Source: Chitinophagaceae bacterium (GTDB lineage: Bacteria > Bacteroidota > Bacteroidia > Chitinophagales > Chitinophagaceae). From it: 64,000 nucleotides of DNA. The notes under the pieces are model-generated. The model was not told the DNA's origin, made no database searches, and worked only from the letters and a program-made list of their open reading frames with translations. Numbering within the stretch: the first letter of the stretch is position 1; the number at the start of each line of letters is the position of its first letter. The position numbers and the translations under genes are program-made. Below are positions 1-9,711 of this stretch, one piece after another. The DNA is taken from contig JADJKL010000001.1 in assembly GCA_016706055.1 (NCBI GenBank), positions 310,001 through 374,000 of the forward strand, in the 5' to 3' direction.

Positions 1-1068
1 TTTATTACTCATGATCTTGGTGTCGTAGCAGAAATAGCAGACCGGGCTGTCGTAATGTATAAAGGAGAAATTGTGGAGCAAAACTCAGTGAAAGAAATTT
101 TTTTCAACCCACAACATGCATATACAAAAGCATTGCTTGCCTGCAGGCCTGTAAACCATGAAAGAGGAAAAAGATTACCAGTAGTGTCGGATTTCATGGA
201 AGTAAATACAACAGAGAAGAAAAAAGAGTCTCCAGTTGAAAAAAAAGCTGCCGCTTCAATAGACAATGTTTTGAAAGTTGAAAACCTGTCTGTCTGGTTT
301 CCTACTAAGAAAACGATTTTCGGGAAACCACTTAGCTATACTAAAGCAGTAGATGATGTAAGCTTTGATTTGTACAAGGGTGAAACATTGGGATTGGTTG
401 GTGAAAGTGGTTGTGGAAAAACTACATTGGGAAGAACATTACTCCGGCTTATTGAACCTACATCAGGCAAAATAATTTATAATGGCATTGATCTTACTGC
501 TAAAAAAAGAGATGAGTTAAGAACACTGAGAAAAGAAATGCAAATAATTTTCCAAGACCCTTACTCTTCGCTCAACCCGAGACTAACAATTGGCTCGGCC
601 ATAGCAGAACCACTGAAAGTGCATGGAATCAACTCTTCAGAAAAACAAAGAAGAGATAAAGTTGCCGACCTGCTTGAGAAAGTTGATTTAAAAGCAGAAC
701 ACTTCAATCGTTATCCGCATGAATTCAGTGGTGGTCAGCGGCAAAGAATAGTAATTGCAAGAGCATTGGCATTAAATCCATCATTCATTATTTGCGACGA
801 GTCTGTTTCAGCATTGGATGTAAGTGTACAAGCACAAGTATTAAACCTTTTGAATGACCTGAAAAAAGAGTTTGGCTTCACCATCATTTTTATATCGCAT
901 GATTTATCTGTTGTACGATATATCAGCGACCGCATTATGGTAATGAATAAAGGAAAGATTGAAGAAACTGGAGCTGCTGACAGTGTTTATTTCAATCCTC
1001 AATCCGAATACACCAAAAGACTTATTGCATCAATTCCAAAAGGAATTATCGCTAATCAATCCTCGTAA
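1..1068 (+). CDS. Dipeptide/oligopeptide ABC transporter ATP-binding protein, two fused ATPase domains (5' end outside window)
   Basis: The frame is open from base 1, so only the C-terminal 355 residues are present. They begin with the switch (H-loop) His of a first ATPase domain (residue 4, context ITHDLGVV) and its C-terminal tail. A linker of about 60 residues leads to a complete second domain: Walker [10 protein letters not shown] near residue 134, Q-loop [10 protein letters not shown], signature FSGGQRQR near 242, Walker B FIICDES near 262 and H-loop ISHDLSV near 300. This is the DppD-DppF-like fused arrangement of peptide importers, energising uptake at the cytoplasmic face of the inner membrane. 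An ATG at 55 is internal, not the start. The 3' end overlaps the convergent next gene by 13 bp. Peptide specificity is inferred from family. Confidence 0.9.
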   Translation, partial: FITHDLGVVAEIADRAVVMYKGEIVEQNSVKEIFFNPQHAYTKALLACRPVNHERGKRLPVVSDFMEVNTTEKKKESPVEKKAAASIDNVLKVENLSVWFPTKKTIFGKPLSYTKAVDDVSFDLYKGETLGLVGESGCGKTTLGRTLLRLIEPTSGKIIYNGIDLTAKKRDELRTLRKEMQIIFQDPYSSLNPRLTIGSAIAEPLKVHGINSSEKQRRDKVADLLEKVDLKAEHFNRYPHEFSGGQRQRIVIARALALNPSFIICDESVSALDVSVQAQVLNLLNDLKKEFGFTIIFISHDLSVVRYISDRIMVMNKGKIEETGAADSVYFNPQSEYTKRLIASIPKGIIANQSS

Positions 1069-3485
1069 TCATCTTCATTATCTTTTCCATAAAACTGTTT
1101 AGCACTGTTTCTACGAGAGTAAAGCATCTTTTTTAATTCCAATTTGAGCTGAGCATTTAAAGGTTCGTCTGCTTTAATTTTCGTATCAGTGAATGAAGTA
1201 AAGTCATATTTATTAGAATTGAATGATGCAAACGATGCTGATAATAATGGCTTACGGCCTTCCGCAGCTTCAAACTCAAACTCTTGTGGATTCTCTGGAA
1301 CTAGACCAACTGTAGCAAGCTTCCAATTCACATCATCTTTTTTTAGTTTGTACTGATAAAAATAAATAAATCCATTTTTGCCTTGATAAGTTGCCTGCAA
1401 CCTATCAAGATAAATAACAGAATCAGGTTTATTATATGTAACCTTTTCCATCAATTCACTTTTACCAAGGTCAAGATGATTATTATATTGAGCAGGAAAT
1501 TTAGCAAGCTGTCTCTTCGCCTTTAATGTAGCATATAGTTCGTAGCGGTATTCTTCCATGCCCGCAAAATATTTCATAAGTGTATCTGGATATGGCTTTT
1601 TATTATCCATTAAAAGCAGCATCGTATTAAATTTTAGCTGCTTATCATTTGATTTAAGCATTTGTTCCAGCAACGGCTGCACTGCAGGCTTTGTTTCCCA
1701 AAAAGGCAGTAGCAATGTAGCATAGAGGCTAAGATCTGCATTGCCTTTGTCTTTATCTGTATCAGTCCCTAGATAAGAAACAGGCTTGTTGTCCAACTTA
1801 CTCTCTTCTGCTTTGGCAATTGATCTTTTCTTTTCAGCTATGGATTGTTTTCTTAATTCCTGCTTGGCTTCTATCAACAGTTTACTATAATACGATTCAT
1901 AATCTATCGGTTTTACTAATCCACTATCTACCATTCTTCCAAGCATTTTCATAATACTGCTTTTATAATCTTCTAGGTTTAATAATGGAAGAAGATCGGG
2001 CAGAATTACTTTGGTAAGTTGCAACGTATCAGATAGCTCATCTAAAAAACTACCATTGTCAAAACTGAAATCGGACTTATACATCCTCAGCAACTCATAT
2101 GCTCCATAATCTGAAAAGCTATTTCCGGCAAAATCTAAAACTGGCGGCTCGTTATTAATTATATCCCTGAAAGTAGTAAAGGCAACAGTTGTTTTCTGCT
2201 GTAGCAGGGTTTCCAGCACAGGGTATTGCAATTGAATAGTATCATCCAGCGCATAATACAAGTTTTTAAGATATGCAGCGGATTCTTTCGTTGGAATTTT
2301 ATCCAGTTTACTTATTAATGCTTTTTTAGTATCGAGATATTTTTTCTCACTCCAATTTAACGATGCTATTGCTTTTGTAAGCTGTGGCATATCAGATGAG
2401 TCAACATTTATTTCCGCAATATGCGAAACAGCTCTCTTATGCTCCACAGAATCACTGCTGAAAAAATCTTTAAAGAAAACAGTTGTTTTCTTTTCAAATG
2501 GGTTTACACCTTTCAATGAATCAACAGGAGTAAAACTTTCGTAAAAATTTTTTATAAATGAGCTCGGTTTTGATAGTGTATCTGATTGCGACATCAATGT
2601 AAAACCAATTCCATCTTTGTAAAAGACTTTAGCCCAAAAAGACCGGCTGCTTCCTGTATCAGAAACAACAGTTTCCCAAACTTTTACACCATTGGGCAAC
2701 TCATTCCTTTTCTTCTCTCTTACTATCCATGTACTATCAGTACCGAATCCCATATCATTGTCATTCTCCAGCATTGAACTATCCTTGGAATAATAATACC
2801 GAGGCGACCTGTAAAATGTTACCAATATCTTTTCACCTGTACTATCATTACTGATAATTTTGTTTCGATATGCGCCACCTTCCAGTAAATCATCTTCAGA
2901 TAATTCCTCATCATCTTCATCAAGTCCGTAATAACTATATTCGGGAATATCGATTTTAATTTTATCTTGTACTGGGAAAACTGGTGTAGTTACTGAAAAG
3001 TATAATGCCGTATCATTTTGCAGTTTTGGTTCTTTATAAACAAATGGTTTAATTTCAAAAGAGTTCAGAAAGCTATTTAATTCAGGAGTCTCTTTTTTGC
3101 CATGAGCTACCAATGTGTAATAATGCGGCCCTTGAATCAAGAAACGGGCAAGAAAAATATTGCCTCTCTTATCCCTGTATTTAGCATCTAATGCAGGATA
3201 TCCATTAAATGTTGTTTGCTTACGGCTAAGTTGTGTGTCAATAAATTCAGAAGCCATAAAGCTTTCGTCCATAAGACTCAGATCAAATGTATCTTCTTCA
3301 GCGAAGCGGTAATTATGAATACTTGTTTTGATTACCCTGAAATGATTCCCCGATTTTTTATCTTCCGCATCGTATATCCAGCTACCATCATTACCAACAA
3401 AAGGTTCATGCGGCATATCCACTGCAAAGCCTCCATAGCTCGGCGAATATTTTTTCCAACCAGTAGCATTTTTATATTCTTTCAA
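1056..3485 (-). CDS. C-terminal part of a split TraB/GumN-type protein
   Basis: An open frame of 809 codons whose only possible start at the 5' end is a TTG overlapping the TGA of the upstream TraB frame. I read it as the continuation of that gene after a -1 frameshift near 3498-3503. If one T is added to the minus-strand T6 run, the upstream frame runs on as [11 protein letters not shown], which matches the end of the same repeated domain seen inside this protein (LNSFEIKPF). Residues 1-140 repeat the last 140 residues of the TraB fragment: a secreted-looking domain with [22 protein letters not shown] and a final FLNSF. The rest is largely helical and charged, with no recognised enzyme motif. 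Function unknown. Confidence 0.75.
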   Translation of the reverse strand: MKEYKNATGWKKYSPSYGGFAVDMPHEPFVGNDGSWIYDAEDKKSGNHFRVIKTSIHNYRFAEEDTFDLSLMDESFMASEFIDTQLSRKQTTFNGYPALDAKYRDKRGNIFLARFLIQGPHYYTLVAHGKKETPELNSFLNSFEIKPFVYKEPKLQNDTALYFSVTTPVFPVQDKIKIDIPEYSYYGLDEDDEELSEDDLLEGGAYRNKIISNDSTGEKILVTFYRSPRYYYSKDSSMLENDNDMGFGTDSTWIVREKKRNELPNGVKVWETVVSDTGSSRSFWAKVFYKDGIGFTLMSQSDTLSKPSSFIKNFYESFTPVDSLKGVNPFEKKTTVFFKDFFSSDSVEHKRAVSHIAEINVDSSDMPQLTKAIASLNWSEKKYLDTKKALISKLDKIPTKESAAYLKNLYYALDDTIQLQYPVLETLLQQKTTVAFTTFRDIINNEPPVLDFAGNSFSDYGAYELLRMYKSDFSFDNGSFLDELSDTLQLTKVILPDLLPLLNLEDYKSSIMKMLGRMVDSGLVKPIDYESYYSKLLIEAKQELRKQSIAEKKRSIAKAEESKLDNKPVSYLGTDTDKDKGNADLSLYATLLLPFWETKPAVQPLLEQMLKSNDKQLKFNTMLLLMDNKKPYPDTLMKYFAGMEEYRYELYATLKAKRQLAKFPAQYNNHLDLGKSELMEKVTYNKPDSVIYLDRLQATYQGKNGFIYFYQYKLKKDDVNWKLATVGLVPENPQEFEFEAAEGRKPLLSASFASFNSNKYDFTSFTDTKIKADEPLNAQLKLELKKMLYSRRNSAKQFYGKDNEDDYED

Positions 3486-4864
3486 TTGAATGCTACCAAA
3501 AAATCTTTTGCTTCATCACCTAGCTTTACATAATCGCCGTTGCCACTCATTTTGAAAAAGATAATTTCAAATGGAGTAATAAACATATTGTAGCGTTGCA
3601 AATCTCCTCTGCGGGTTCTGCTGGTTACATCAATTCCTTTATATCCATTTTTTACAAGAGTAGTTTTCGAAACAATTTTCCCGGGTACATTCTCATAAAA
3701 AAAGCTGTCCAATTTTTTGTACACTTCATCTTCGCTATGATTCCACATCCAGGCATTGGTCATAATTCTTGTGTACATATAATAGCTACCGTTTGCCATA
3801 TCTGCGTACTGCCATTGATCTAATGCATCATCATCAGCCATTTTATAGAAAGTGCCTGGAATTTCCACATTGATGAATCCGTCTTTCGACGATTCTTTGT
3901 TGAACGTAACTGGAACTCTTATTTTATCCACCATATCTTTTTCACGGCTTGCCCTTTCACCCATTTTTACGGGGCGAAGTTTGTATCCTTTATTTCTTAA
4001 AATTTCAATTACTCCCCGATCTCCCGGCAAGTGTGCAGCACCAACGCCAACGAATAAAATGGAGCCAGATTTAATAATTGAGTCGATTGAATTAGCCTGT
4101 ATAATATTTCGTTGATACAAAAATTTTTCATCGAAAGCTTCCGATACACTATTATACTTGTTGATAGAATCTAACTGATCTAAATTGCCCGCACGGTATG
4201 CTTCCTGTAGTTTGTCTGCGGAATATTCTCCTGCCACATCGCTATAGCTACGTTCTTTCTTGTTTTTATCTTTAGCTGCATCTTTATACGCTTCGGCCAT
4301 TAACCGCATACTTTCTCCATAGTCTTCAACACCTGCCACTTTTTTACCCCATTTTTTACCGCATTGAAAAATATACATATCGAGATAAGTATCTTCTTCA
4401 AAGTCGCTAGTCTCATTACCATACGACCGATACAACAAACTATTAATGGTAGATGGATTGCTATATAAAGACTGCTCTATCTTATTGTAATACTCAAAAA
4501 ACTTAAGTGTGCTGATAGTAAGATAATCGTTAGGCATGGCAGTATATGCACTTAATCGATTACTACTGTTGTAACCTTTTGATCCGCTCAGGTCATATTT
4601 ATTCATATCCGCCTGCCAGGTTTCAGGATTGGTTTCTAATGCAACAACCTGAGCTTTTCTTAATGCGACGTAAAATGAATCCGGAAGATTAAAAGCAAGT
4701 TTACTGCTTACATGCATTGTTCCTATCAGATAGGATGGTTGAGCCAAACCTTTTCCAGTAATTTCCCAAAGCAGGCTGGGATATTTCTTTTCTTTTATTG
4801 AAAGTTGGGCTTCAGCACAAAAAAAAGTAAGCAATAGGATGGGCAAAAAAATAATTCGCTTCAT
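3482..4864 (-). CDS. TraB/GumN family protein (N-terminal part of split gene)
   Basis: Start ATG at 4864 gives a signal peptide (MKRIIFLPILLLTFFCAEAQ), so the product is exported; upstream in-frame codons look untranslated. A TraB/GumN domain follows, with LLWEITGKG, SYLIGTMHVSS and ALETNPETW near the N-terminus and FVGVGAAHLPGDRGV before residue 290. The GTMH and GAAHLPG pair is typical of this family, which is related to erythromycin-esterase/Tiki-type metalloproteases; activity here is untested. A second domain of about 140 residues follows and is repeated in the downstream frame. The frame ends at TGA 3482-3484, four codons after a T6 run. Intact, the gene would span 1056-4864 and encode about 1270 residues, a size I believe occurs in Chitinophagaceae. 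Confidence 0.85.
   Translation of the reverse strand: MKRIIFLPILLLTFFCAEAQLSIKEKKYPSLLWEITGKGLAQPSYLIGTMHVSSKLAFNLPDSFYVALRKAQVVALETNPETWQADMNKYDLSGSKGYNSSNRLSAYTAMPNDYLTISTLKFFEYYNKIEQSLYSNPSTINSLLYRSYGNETSDFEEDTYLDMYIFQCGKKWGKKVAGVEDYGESMRLMAEAYKDAAKDKNKKERSYSDVAGEYSADKLQEAYRAGNLDQLDSINKYNSVSEAFDEKFLYQRNIIQANSIDSIIKSGSILFVGVGAAHLPGDRGVIEILRNKGYKLRPVKMGERASREKDMVDKIRVPVTFNKESSKDGFINVEIPGTFYKMADDDALDQWQYADMANGSYYMYTRIMTNAWMWNHSEDEVYKKLDSFFYENVPGKIVSKTTLVKNGYKGIDVTSRTRRGDLQRYNMFITPFEIIFFKMSGNGDYVKLGDEAKDFLVAFN
3498..3503 (-). other. Frameshift site in the TraB/GumN gene
   Basis: Minus-strand T6 run read GAT TTT TTG GTA in the TraB frame. The downstream 809-codon frame is -1 relative to it. 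The run forms a canonical X XXY YYZ heptamer (T TTT TTG) in the zero frame, with the zero-frame stop only four codons later. Either one base is missing from the consensus, or this is a true -1 slip site. Other single-base losses in the window favour the first. Confidence 0.7.
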
Positions 4865-5027
4865 AAGAATTCTCACTTGGTAAACAGGATGATGAATGAC
4901 AATCGACAAATTTAAGATGCAATCAACCATCTAAAAGCATAAACTTATTTTGACTTTCAGTTATTTAGCTTTGAGGCAGCTGTACAGACAATCTTAAAAA
5001 ATTATCCGTAATTGGATTAAAAAAGGT

Positions 5028-5035
5028 TAGTTTTG
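5028..5035 (+). promoter_or_regulatory. Possible -7 promoter element for queA
   Basis: TAGTTTTG matches the Bacteroidota -7 consensus TAnnTTTG exactly. No well-spaced -33 TTG is seen; the nearest, at 5012-5014, is only 13 bases away. Transcription starting around 5042 would give a leader of about 110 nt that carries the structured element at 5062-5117. Confidence 0.35.
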
Positions 5036-5061
5036 CCAACTTAAAATGCAGTCGCATTGAC

Positions 5062-5117
5062 CAAACCCGGCGCCGTAAGGCCGGATTCGGCTTATCCCGG
5101 CAACCCTGCCAGGTTTG
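5062..5117 (+). promoter_or_regulatory. Structured GC-rich leader upstream of queA
   Basis: A GC-rich block in AT-rich surroundings. An outer stem pairs CAAACC (5062-5067) with GGTTTG (5112-5117). Inside, GCCGGAT (5080-5086) pairs with ATCCCGGC (5094-5101) with one bulge and a 7-base loop, and CCGGCA can alternatively pair with TGCCAGG. The queA start codon lies 35 bases downstream. It does not match the preQ1 riboswitch sequences I know. It could be a regulatory leader, or a stable dispersed palindrome that happens to lie here. Confidence 0.4.
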
Positions 5118-5151
5118 TGTCAAGACTAAGATGATATAAACCCAAATACAC

Positions 5152-6201
5152 ATGAAGCTTTCACAATTCCGTTTCGACCTTCCGTTAAACCTTATTGCTC
5201 AAAATCCTACTAAGCGTCGTGAAGATGCCCGTATGATGGTTGTTAACCGCCATACCGGAGAAATCGAGAACAAGCATTTTCGTGACATTATTGATTATTT
5301 TGATGATAAGGACTGTTTTGTGGTGAATAACACAAAAGTATTCCCCGCAAGAATGTATGGACGTAAAGAAAAAACAGGTGCTAAAATCGAAGTATTTCTT
5401 TTAAGAGAATTGAACAAACCAAACCGTCTTTGGGATGTAATCGTTGATCCCGCAAGAAAAATCCGTGTTGGTAATAAATTATATTTTGGCGATCAGGAAG
5501 ATCTGGTAGCAGAAGTAATTGACAACACAACGAGCCGTGGCCGTACCATTCGTTTTTTATGGGAAGGATCGGAAGAAGAATTCAGAGCACAATTAGAAAA
5601 ATTGGGAGAAACGCCTCTTCCAAAATACATAAAGCGTAAACCAGACGAAGAAGATAAAGAAAGATACCAGACCGTTTATGCAAAGCATGAAGGAGCTGTA
5701 GCAGCACCAACTGCTGGTCTTCATTTCAGCCGTGAACTAATCAAACGTCTTGAAATAAAAGGAATCCGATTTGCGGAAGTAACACTTCATACTGGTCTTG
5801 GCACTTTCCGTCCAATAGAAGTTGAAGACCTGAGCAAGCATAAAATGGATGCTGAATATTATAATATAGAAGAACCTGCTTGTAAAATTGTAAACCGTGC
5901 AAAAGAATACGGACACCGTATCTGCTCTGTTGGCACAACAACCATGCGGGCAATGGAGTCTTCTTTTACTGCACAAAAACATTTGAAACCCTCTGAAGGC
6001 TGGACCAATATGTTTATTCACCCACCTTATGAATTTAATATTGCAGATTCTTTAATCACCAATTTTCATTTGCCAAAGACAAGTTTGTTGATTATGACTT
6101 GTGCTTTTGCAGGTTATGAATTAGCAATGGAAGCTTATAAAAAAGCTATAAAGGATAAATACCGTTTCTTTAGCTACGGAGATGCGTTATTAGTTATATA
6201 A
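5152..6201 (+). CDS. queA: S-adenosylmethionine:tRNA ribosyltransferase-isomerase QueA
   Basis: 349 residues, the normal length. The enzyme transfers and isomerises the ribosyl part of AdoMet onto preQ1 at tRNA wobble position 34, giving epoxyqueuosine. Family hallmarks are visible: start [17 protein letters not shown], then [52 protein letters not shown] and the C-terminal [12 protein letters not shown]. Cytoplasmic. It stands alone on the plus strand, divergent from the TraB gene, and ends at a strong bidirectional terminator. queG, which acts on the product of this enzyme, lies 17 kb away in the same window, so the last steps of queuosine synthesis appear complete. Confidence 0.97.
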   Translation: MKLSQFRFDLPLNLIAQNPTKRREDARMMVVNRHTGEIENKHFRDIIDYFDDKDCFVVNNTKVFPARMYGRKEKTGAKIEVFLLRELNKPNRLWDVIVDPARKIRVGNKLYFGDQEDLVAEVIDNTTSRGRTIRFLWEGSEEEFRAQLEKLGETPLPKYIKRKPDEEDKERYQTVYAKHEGAVAAPTAGLHFSRELIKRLEIKGIRFAEVTLHTGLGTFRPIEVEDLSKHKMDAEYYNIEEPACKIVNRAKEYGHRICSVGTTTMRAMESSFTAQKHLKPSEGWTNMFIHPPYEFNIADSLITNFHLPKTSLLIMTCAFAGYELAMEAYKKAIKDKYRFFSYGDALLVI

Positions 6202-6220
6202 TTCTGATTCACAAATTCAG

Positions 6221-6260
6221 TATAAAAGAAAAGCCCTGCATGCAGGGCTTTTCTTTTATA
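6221..6260. terminator. Perfect 40-bp palindromic bidirectional terminator
   Basis: Two exact 20-base complementary arms meet at 6240/6241, with GC-rich centre AAGCCCTGCATGCAGGGCTT flanked by A-rich and T-rich arms. It lies 20 bases after queA and 14 bases after the end of the convergent DsbA-like gene, so it can terminate both. Confidence 0.9.
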
Positions 6261-6274
6261 CAATATAATTCTTA

Positions 6275-6820
6275 TTATGCTTTTTGTTTTTTCTTTGGTG
6301 CAGCTTTCTTAGCAGCAGGTTTCGATTTGCTTTTCTTTAAAGCTGCATCTAACGCAGCACTAAGGTTTGCAAATGTAGGTTTGCCTGTAACCATCACATC
6401 ATTTACAAAAAATACAGGAATTTCTTTTACGCCACGGTTACGTCCTTCTTTTATATCATCCTGTACTTGCCAGCCGTAAACACCATTAACTAATTCGTCA
6501 AGGAATTTTTTATTGTTTACACCAGCTTCTTTGCTATGTAATTTCAAACTGGTAGTTCCAAGGTTTCTGCGATTAGCAAAAAGCACATTGTGCATTTCCC
6601 AAAACTTACCTTCCTGCCCTGCAGCCACTGCAGACTCACTTGCTTTTAAGCTACGTTGATGAATTAATGTCAGCGGAAAATGCCTGAATTGAAATCTTAT
6701 TTTTCCATCATAGTGTTCCAATAATTGCTTTACAATTTCATTTACTTTGGCACACTCTTCACTCTCATATTCGCCAAACTCCAGTAAAGTAACGGCAGCA
6801 TCTATGTTGCCTACAAACAT
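6275..6820 (-). CDS. DsbA-like thioredoxin-fold protein lacking the first active-site Cys
   Basis: 181 residues. The N-terminus (GNIDAAVTLLEFGEYE) and the later EIPVFFVNDVMVTG, with its cis-Pro loop, place it with the DsbA/Thioredoxin_4 family. The usual CxxC is SEEC here (Ser20, Cys23), so only one Cys remains. That makes disulfide exchange unlikely and suggests a peroxidase-like, glutathione-linked or non-redox role. No signal peptide is seen, and the C-terminus is a Lys/Ala-rich tail of about 20 residues, so it is probably cytoplasmic. ATG 6820 is the first usable start; the frame is open for about ten codons upstream without another. An 8-bp inverted repeat lies immediately upstream. Confidence 0.8.
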   Translation of the reverse strand: MFVGNIDAAVTLLEFGEYESEECAKVNEIVKQLLEHYDGKIRFQFRHFPLTLIHQRSLKASESAVAAGQEGKFWEMHNVLFANRRNLGTTSLKLHSKEAGVNNKKFLDELVNGVYGWQVQDDIKEGRNRGVKEIPVFFVNDVMVTGKPTFANLSAALDAALKKSKSKPAAKKAAPKKKQKA

Positions 6821-6827
6821 TTCTTTT

Positions 6828-6855
6828 GACGGAGTAGCATTTATGACACTCCGTC
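6828..6855. promoter_or_regulatory. Inverted repeat just upstream of the DsbA-like gene
   Basis: GACGGAGT (6828-6835) and ACTCCGTC (6848-6855) are exact inverse complements separated by 12 bases, ending 8 bases before the start codon at 6820. In the mRNA this could fold over the ribosome-binding region, or in DNA act as a dimer operator. Confidence 0.4.
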
Positions 6856-7365
6856 ATTAACCGAAAGCGGCTGAAGATAATATATTTTTATACCTTGCCA
6901 AATACCGTTATCCCTAATTTCCTAACACTCAATTAAATATATGATTATCAATTGATTATAATAAATAATAATTCTATAAAAGACAAAAATAGAAGAGAAA
7001 AGAATAACTCACCGATAGGCAGATACTTTTTTAACGCATATCCTATAATAAAGCCTAATTAAAAACATGTTGCACCAAAAACATCATTGGACATCAGTTT
7101 TTTTTACTCATCAAATAAATTGATTTATAACCATTTAAATACACAAACATTTTGTTGGGAATCCCTATTCTAGATAAATGTTGACATGAATAATAAAGTT
7201 CCCCAACCTACTTTTACATCATCAAAACAGCATCACTCTGTTTTACTCCGGAAAATAAAAACGGAATCTCTAACTACTACTTGCCCTTTTGATTGCCACT
7301 TGATTTACAGCGATTATTGACCCTATGTTTTTTATTTATTTATTAAAACTTTAAACCCTTTTATT
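6856..7365. other. Intergenic region, no gene seen
   Basis: About 510 bases, very AT-rich, stop-rich in all frames, between two divergently transcribed genes. No repeat, RNA gene or convincing promoter pair was recognised. TATGTTTT at 7324-7331 is one base off the -7 consensus and would suit the gene at 7366. Confidence 0.6.
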
Positions 7366-7776
7366 ATGAAAAAGATTTTCAACAACAATCGTTTAATCGC
7401 AATCGCATTCGTAACTGTTTTTTCTTTAGGTGCTGTAGCTCCGGCATCAGCCCTTGAAAAATCACCAGCGGTACCAGTTGCATTAAAATATACTGGTCAG
7501 GTTAATAATCAACCTGTATTTGAATTAAGTTTTAATGGCAGCTCTCAGCAGGATAATTTCACTATCGTCATTAGTGATGAGTACGGCAATTCATTATACC
7601 GTGAAAATATAAAAGGCGAAATCTTTACAAAAAAATTCGCTTTAAACACTGATGAGTTAGGTGATAACAATATCCGCTTTGAAATATTCTGCAACAAAAC
7701 TAAAAATTCTGTTACCTATGAAATTAACAGAAATACTAGAGTAGTGCATGAAGTAGCAGTTGTAGAAATAAAATAA
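7366..7776 (+). CDS. Small secreted protein of unknown function
   Basis: 136 residues. A clear signal peptide (MKKIFNNNRLIAIAFVTVFS through APASA) predicts export, probably to the periplasm. The mature part alternates short hydrophobic and polar segments (PVFELSFNGSSQQDNFTIV, IRFEIFCNKTKNSVTYEI), consistent with a small beta-sandwich. There are no catalytic motifs and only one Cys. I recognise the type from Chitinophagaceae genomes but no named family. The gene is monocistronic: a 500-base leader region precedes it and a strong hairpin follows. A good AT-rich spacer and ATG 7366 support the start. Confidence 0.8.
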   Translation: MKKIFNNNRLIAIAFVTVFSLGAVAPASALEKSPAVPVALKYTGQVNNQPVFELSFNGSSQQDNFTIVISDEYGNSLYRENIKGEIFTKKFALNTDELGDNNIRFEIFCNKTKNSVTYEINRNTRVVHEVAVVEIK

Positions 7777-7791
7777 CCTATACTAAAAACA

Positions 7792-7822
7792 AAAGCAACA
7801 CTGGATTCACCAGTGTTGCTTT
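7792..7822. terminator. Bidirectional hairpin terminator
   Basis: AAAGCAACACTGG pairs exactly with CCAGTGTTGCTTT around loop ATTCA. It sits 16 bases after the small secreted protein gene and 26 bases after the convergent SnoaL-like gene. Confidence 0.85.
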
Positions 7823-7847
7823 CTTATTAGCATAGAAATCTTTTCCG

Positions 7848-8315
7848 TTAGTTCTTTGAATAGCCTTTTGGTAGCAGATTTAATCCATCAAGCAAACCAG
7901 CAGCAACCCCTTTTTCAGGATTCAGGTTACGGATTTCCATAATCTTATCGCTACGTAATACTATTTCAACAGAGGTTACAACTTTATTAATCTTCTTTCC
8001 GGTTTTCTTCATGTTCTTCCAGCCTTTTGTAAGTGCAGGCATTGTATGCGTATGTGTTCCCTTTATTTTCAATTTGGCCTTAAAGGTTTCGCCATCAGAA
8101 GTAAGATCAATAATTTCAAATTTTGCATCAGGCATTCCTTCTTTTATCTTACGATAGACTTCAACATACTCTTCAGCTTTCACAGTTTTCTTTAAAATAA
8201 CAGAACTGAATTTTCCATCCAGGCATTCCTGAGCTTCATCAAACTTGTCTTTTTCAATCGCTTTAAAAACATCCAATATCACATCATAGTCCTGATAATT
8301 CATAACATTCATCAT
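7848..8315 (-). CDS. SnoaL-like / NTF2-fold ester cyclase family protein
   Basis: 155 residues, no signal peptide. The pattern is that of SnoaL-type polyketide-cyclase-like proteins: an N-terminal helix with VFKAIEKDKFDEAQECLD, then FKAEEYVEVYRKIKEGMPDAKFEI-type strand and helix, GTHTHTMPALTKGWKNM, and a final strand VEIVLRSDKIMEIRNLNPEKG. Such proteins have a cone-shaped NTF2 fold and bind small hydrophobic ligands; most, including this one, have no known substrate. The start is ambiguous among three Met in the first five codons. Monocistronic, sharing a terminator with the gene before it. Confidence 0.8.
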   Translation of the reverse strand: MMNVMNYQDYDVILDVFKAIEKDKFDEAQECLDGKFSSVILKKTVKAEEYVEVYRKIKEGMPDAKFEIIDLTSDGETFKAKLKIKGTHTHTMPALTKGWKNMKKTGKKINKVVTSVEIVLRSDKIMEIRNLNPEKGVAAGLLDGLNLLPKGYSKN

Positions 8316-8519
8316 ATATAATTAATTTTAAGTGAGTTAATAGGGCGGAGATACCGCAGAATACTTAGATAATACGAAAAATATCGATACAAACCAAATA
8401 AAATTTAAGTATGGGTGAAAGCCGCTCACAATAAAAGTTGCCTTTTAGCTAATACGATTATGAATACTTAATATAAAATATTCATACTCCTACTAAAAAC
8501 AACTACCTATTTTTGATAT

Positions 8520-9683
8520 ATGCAAAACCTGAAATCACAATTCCTGCTAAGAGAAGATATTACTTTTCTCAACTTTGGTTCATTTGGTGCCTGTCCTAAA
8601 CCAGTATTTGAAAGATACCAACAGTATCAGTTGGAGCTTGAACAAGAGCCTGTGCATTTTGTAACATCAAAAGCTATAAAATATCTTGAGCAATCAAGAG
8701 AAGCATTGGGCAACTATGTAAACTGTCATAAAAATGATCTGGTGTATGTAACCAATCCTTCCTATGCGGTAAATACTATTGCTAAAAGTTTCGACTTAAA
8801 AGAAGGTGATGAAGTATTAACAACCGATCTTGAATATGGAGCTTGTGATAAAACATGGATTTACTATTGCAATAAAGCTGGCGCCAAATATGTTCGTCAA
8901 CATATTCCACTGCCGATAGAGAGTAAAGAGCATTTTATTGAAGCATTCTTAAAAGGCTTAACGGAAAAAACAAAACTTATTTTCATTAGCCATATTACCA
9001 GTACAACAGGATTACGATTTCCAGTAGAAGAAATATGTGCTATTGCAAAACAAAAAGGCATACTCACTTTTGTGGATGGTGCTCATGCTCCGGGGCATAT
9101 CGCATTAGACTTGCAAACATTGAATGCAGATTTTTATACTGGCGCCTGCCACAAATGGATGATGACGCCGAAAGGTAGCTCTTTCTTGTATGTAAGAAAG
9201 GATTTGCAACATACCATTGATCCATTAATAATAAGTTGGGGTTATGATGCTATGTTTCCTTCTGACTCTCAATTTATAGATTACCACCAAATGAACGGCT
9301 CCAGAGATTTGTCGGCTTTCTTAAGCATACCTACCGCTATTGATTTTATGCAGCAGCATGATTGGAAAACGGTAGCTGCATCATGTCGTAAACTGGTGCA
9401 AGAAAACATTGAACCATTTTGTAAACTTTTAGGAGCTTCTCCCCTTTCGCCAGTGAATGATGATTTTAGTTTGCAACTTTTTAGTGCTGAAATAAAAACT
9501 ACTGAACCCGAACAATTGCATGACCTTTTCTTTGAAAAATATAAAATTCAAATACCGGTAATGCGACATGGCGATAAAGTTTATCTGCGGTATTCTATTA
9601 ATGCGTTTAATAATCAGAATGATATGGATACTTTATTTTCAGCAATAAAAGACATAAAAAATACTACGAAGCTGATCCACTAA
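8520..9683 (+). CDS. Class V aminotransferase family PLP enzyme (isopenicillin-N epimerase-like)
   Basis: 387 residues, cytoplasmic. Class V aminotransferase features: FLNFGSFGACPKPVFE at the N-terminus, VTNPSYAVNTIAKS (phosphate-binding region), ISHITSTTGLRFPVEEI, VDGAHAPGHI with the PLP-binding Asp, and TGACHKWMMTPKG, where Lys212 should form the internal aldimine. It is closest to the CefD/isopenicillin-N epimerase and NifS-like branch, where substrates vary; I would not name one. A -7-like TATTTTTG lies at 8508-8515, so close to ATG 8520 that a very short leader is implied if it is used. Neighbours give no pathway context. Confidence 0.87.
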   Translation: MQNLKSQFLLREDITFLNFGSFGACPKPVFERYQQYQLELEQEPVHFVTSKAIKYLEQSREALGNYVNCHKNDLVYVTNPSYAVNTIAKSFDLKEGDEVLTTDLEYGACDKTWIYYCNKAGAKYVRQHIPLPIESKEHFIEAFLKGLTEKTKLIFISHITSTTGLRFPVEEICAIAKQKGILTFVDGAHAPGHIALDLQTLNADFYTGACHKWMMTPKGSSFLYVRKDLQHTIDPLIISWGYDAMFPSDSQFIDYHQMNGSRDLSAFLSIPTAIDFMQQHDWKTVAASCRKLVQENIEPFCKLLGASPLSPVNDDFSLQLFSAEIKTTEPEQLHDLFFEKYKIQIPVMRHGDKVYLRYSINAFNNQNDMDTLFSAIKDIKNTTKLIH

Positions 9684-9711
9684 AACTGTTGCATTACAGG
9701 TTTAGATCATC

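Noticed and set aside
5062..5117. queA leader as a preQ1 riboswitch, or as a tRNA
   Set aside because: No preQ1-I/II/III-like sequence, and no cloverleaf or T-loop could be built; kept only as an unknown structured element.
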